5,621 bases of DNA, from assembly GCA_030426865.1 (NCBI GenBank), contig JAUHXN010000199.1, positions 1-5,621 on the forward strand. Direction: 5' to 3'. Positions 5,337-5,621 of this stretch are shown here, in pieces. The notes beneath the pieces were generated by a model, which saw nothing but the letters and a program-made list of their open reading frames with translations, did not search any database and was not told where the DNA came from. This DNA is from a bacterium. Its GTDB lineage: Bacteria > Bacteroidota > Ignavibacteria > Kapaibacteriales > UBA2268. Made by a program: the position numbers and the translations under genes. Every line of letters starts with the position of its first letter. Positions within the stretch are counted from its first letter, which is position 1.

Positions 5337-5621
5337 ATGAAAAAATATATTATTCTTCTTATTGCAGTTGCAATATCAATGACGCTCGTTTCTTGCGATT
5401 GGGATCCAACTGGACACGGTCACGGACGTGGTCATGGGAACGGACATGGACATGATAACGATTCTTCCCATGTTGAAAATGACACACTCAGAATTCAATT
5501 AAAAGAAGGTGAGGATTTTACAACAGAAAGGAGGATTATTCAACTATTAGATGCTTCAATTGATGAGAATAGATTTGAAACAGCTGAGGTTTTAATTATA
5601 TCATTAGATGGAAATTCTGAA
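5337..5621 (+). CDS. Lipoprotein with Gly-His-rich segment (N-terminal 95 residues, cut by the right edge)
   Basis: The ATG starts MKKYIILLIAVAISMTLVSC, a lipoprotein signal peptide with lipobox L-V-S-C (Cys20). Residues 26-39 alternate Gly with His, Arg or Asn (GHGHGRGHGNGHGH), giving His at 27, 29, 33, 37 and 39, with acidic DND next and His45 nearby. This is a plausible metal-binding (Zn, Ni or Cu) tether between the lipid anchor and the following domain. From residue 46 the chain (VENDTLRIQLKEGEDFTTER, then IIQLLDASIDENRFETAEVL) looks like an ordinary folded domain that I do not recognise. AGG lies 9-10 nt before the start. It follows the LamG gene by 85 bp on the same strand; the gap is T-rich but has no hairpin, so co-transcription is possible. 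The frame is still open at the edge. Confidence 0.85.
   Translation, partial: MKKYIILLIAVAISMTLVSCDWDPTGHGHGRGHGNGHGHDNDSSHVENDTLRIQLKEGEDFTTERRIIQLLDASIDENRFETAEVLIISLDGNSE

Noticed and set aside
1..5621. General reassignment of TAA as a sense codon, suggested by the LamG gene
   Set aside because: TAA cleanly ends the beta-barrel gene, the DUF4382-like lipoprotein and others in the window, so only a local event at 4610 is plausible.

Overview
The window is AT-rich DNA, most likely chromosomal, from a Gram-negative bacterium of the Bacteroidota/Ignavibacteria (FCB) group. Four things point there. At least three proteins carry type II (lipoprotein) signal peptides, two of them followed by 'CSDD' or 'CKKKED', which resemble Bacteroidota lipoprotein surface-export signals. 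One lipoprotein begins 'SCSDDSTSPEG', a style common in this group. There is a LamG-domain lipoprotein and an outer-membrane beta-barrel protein. Two candidate promoters match the Bacteroidota -7 box TAnnTTTG. The exact lineage cannot be fixed from sequence alone.

Layout. (1) Positions 1-1210, minus strand: the first 403 residues of a secreted, repetitive, tail-fibre-like protein that runs off the left edge. This is the largest gene here. (2) Positions 1211-1899: a mostly gene-poor stretch with one plausible 51-residue ORF at 1640-1795. (3) Positions 1900-2418, plus strand: a small exported protein broken across two reading frames. Its last frame change falls exactly on an A_AAA_AAG slippery heptamer. 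(4) Positions 2509-2880, plus strand: an unrecognised 123-residue protein with a good ribosome binding site. (5) A 12-bp perfect hairpin at 2931-2957 sits between convergent genes. (6) Positions 2986-4190, minus strand: a probable two-gene unit, with an outer-membrane beta-barrel protein first and a DUF4382-like lipoprotein second. (7) Positions 4191-4501: a divergent intergenic region with a strong palindrome/hairpin. (8) Positions 4502-5251, plus strand: a LamG-domain lipoprotein interrupted by one in-frame TAA at codon 37. (9) Positions 5337-5621, plus strand: the start of a lipoprotein with a Gly-His-rich segment, cut by the right edge.

Nearly every recognisable gene encodes an exported or envelope protein, so the window reads as a cell-surface accessory locus. 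No catalytic enzyme, RNA gene, CRISPR array or transposase was seen. The most notable features are two genes that look broken (one by frame changes, one by a nonsense codon) but keep well-formed protein sequence past the breaks. They are either recent pseudogenes, sequence errors, or, less likely, sites of recoding.
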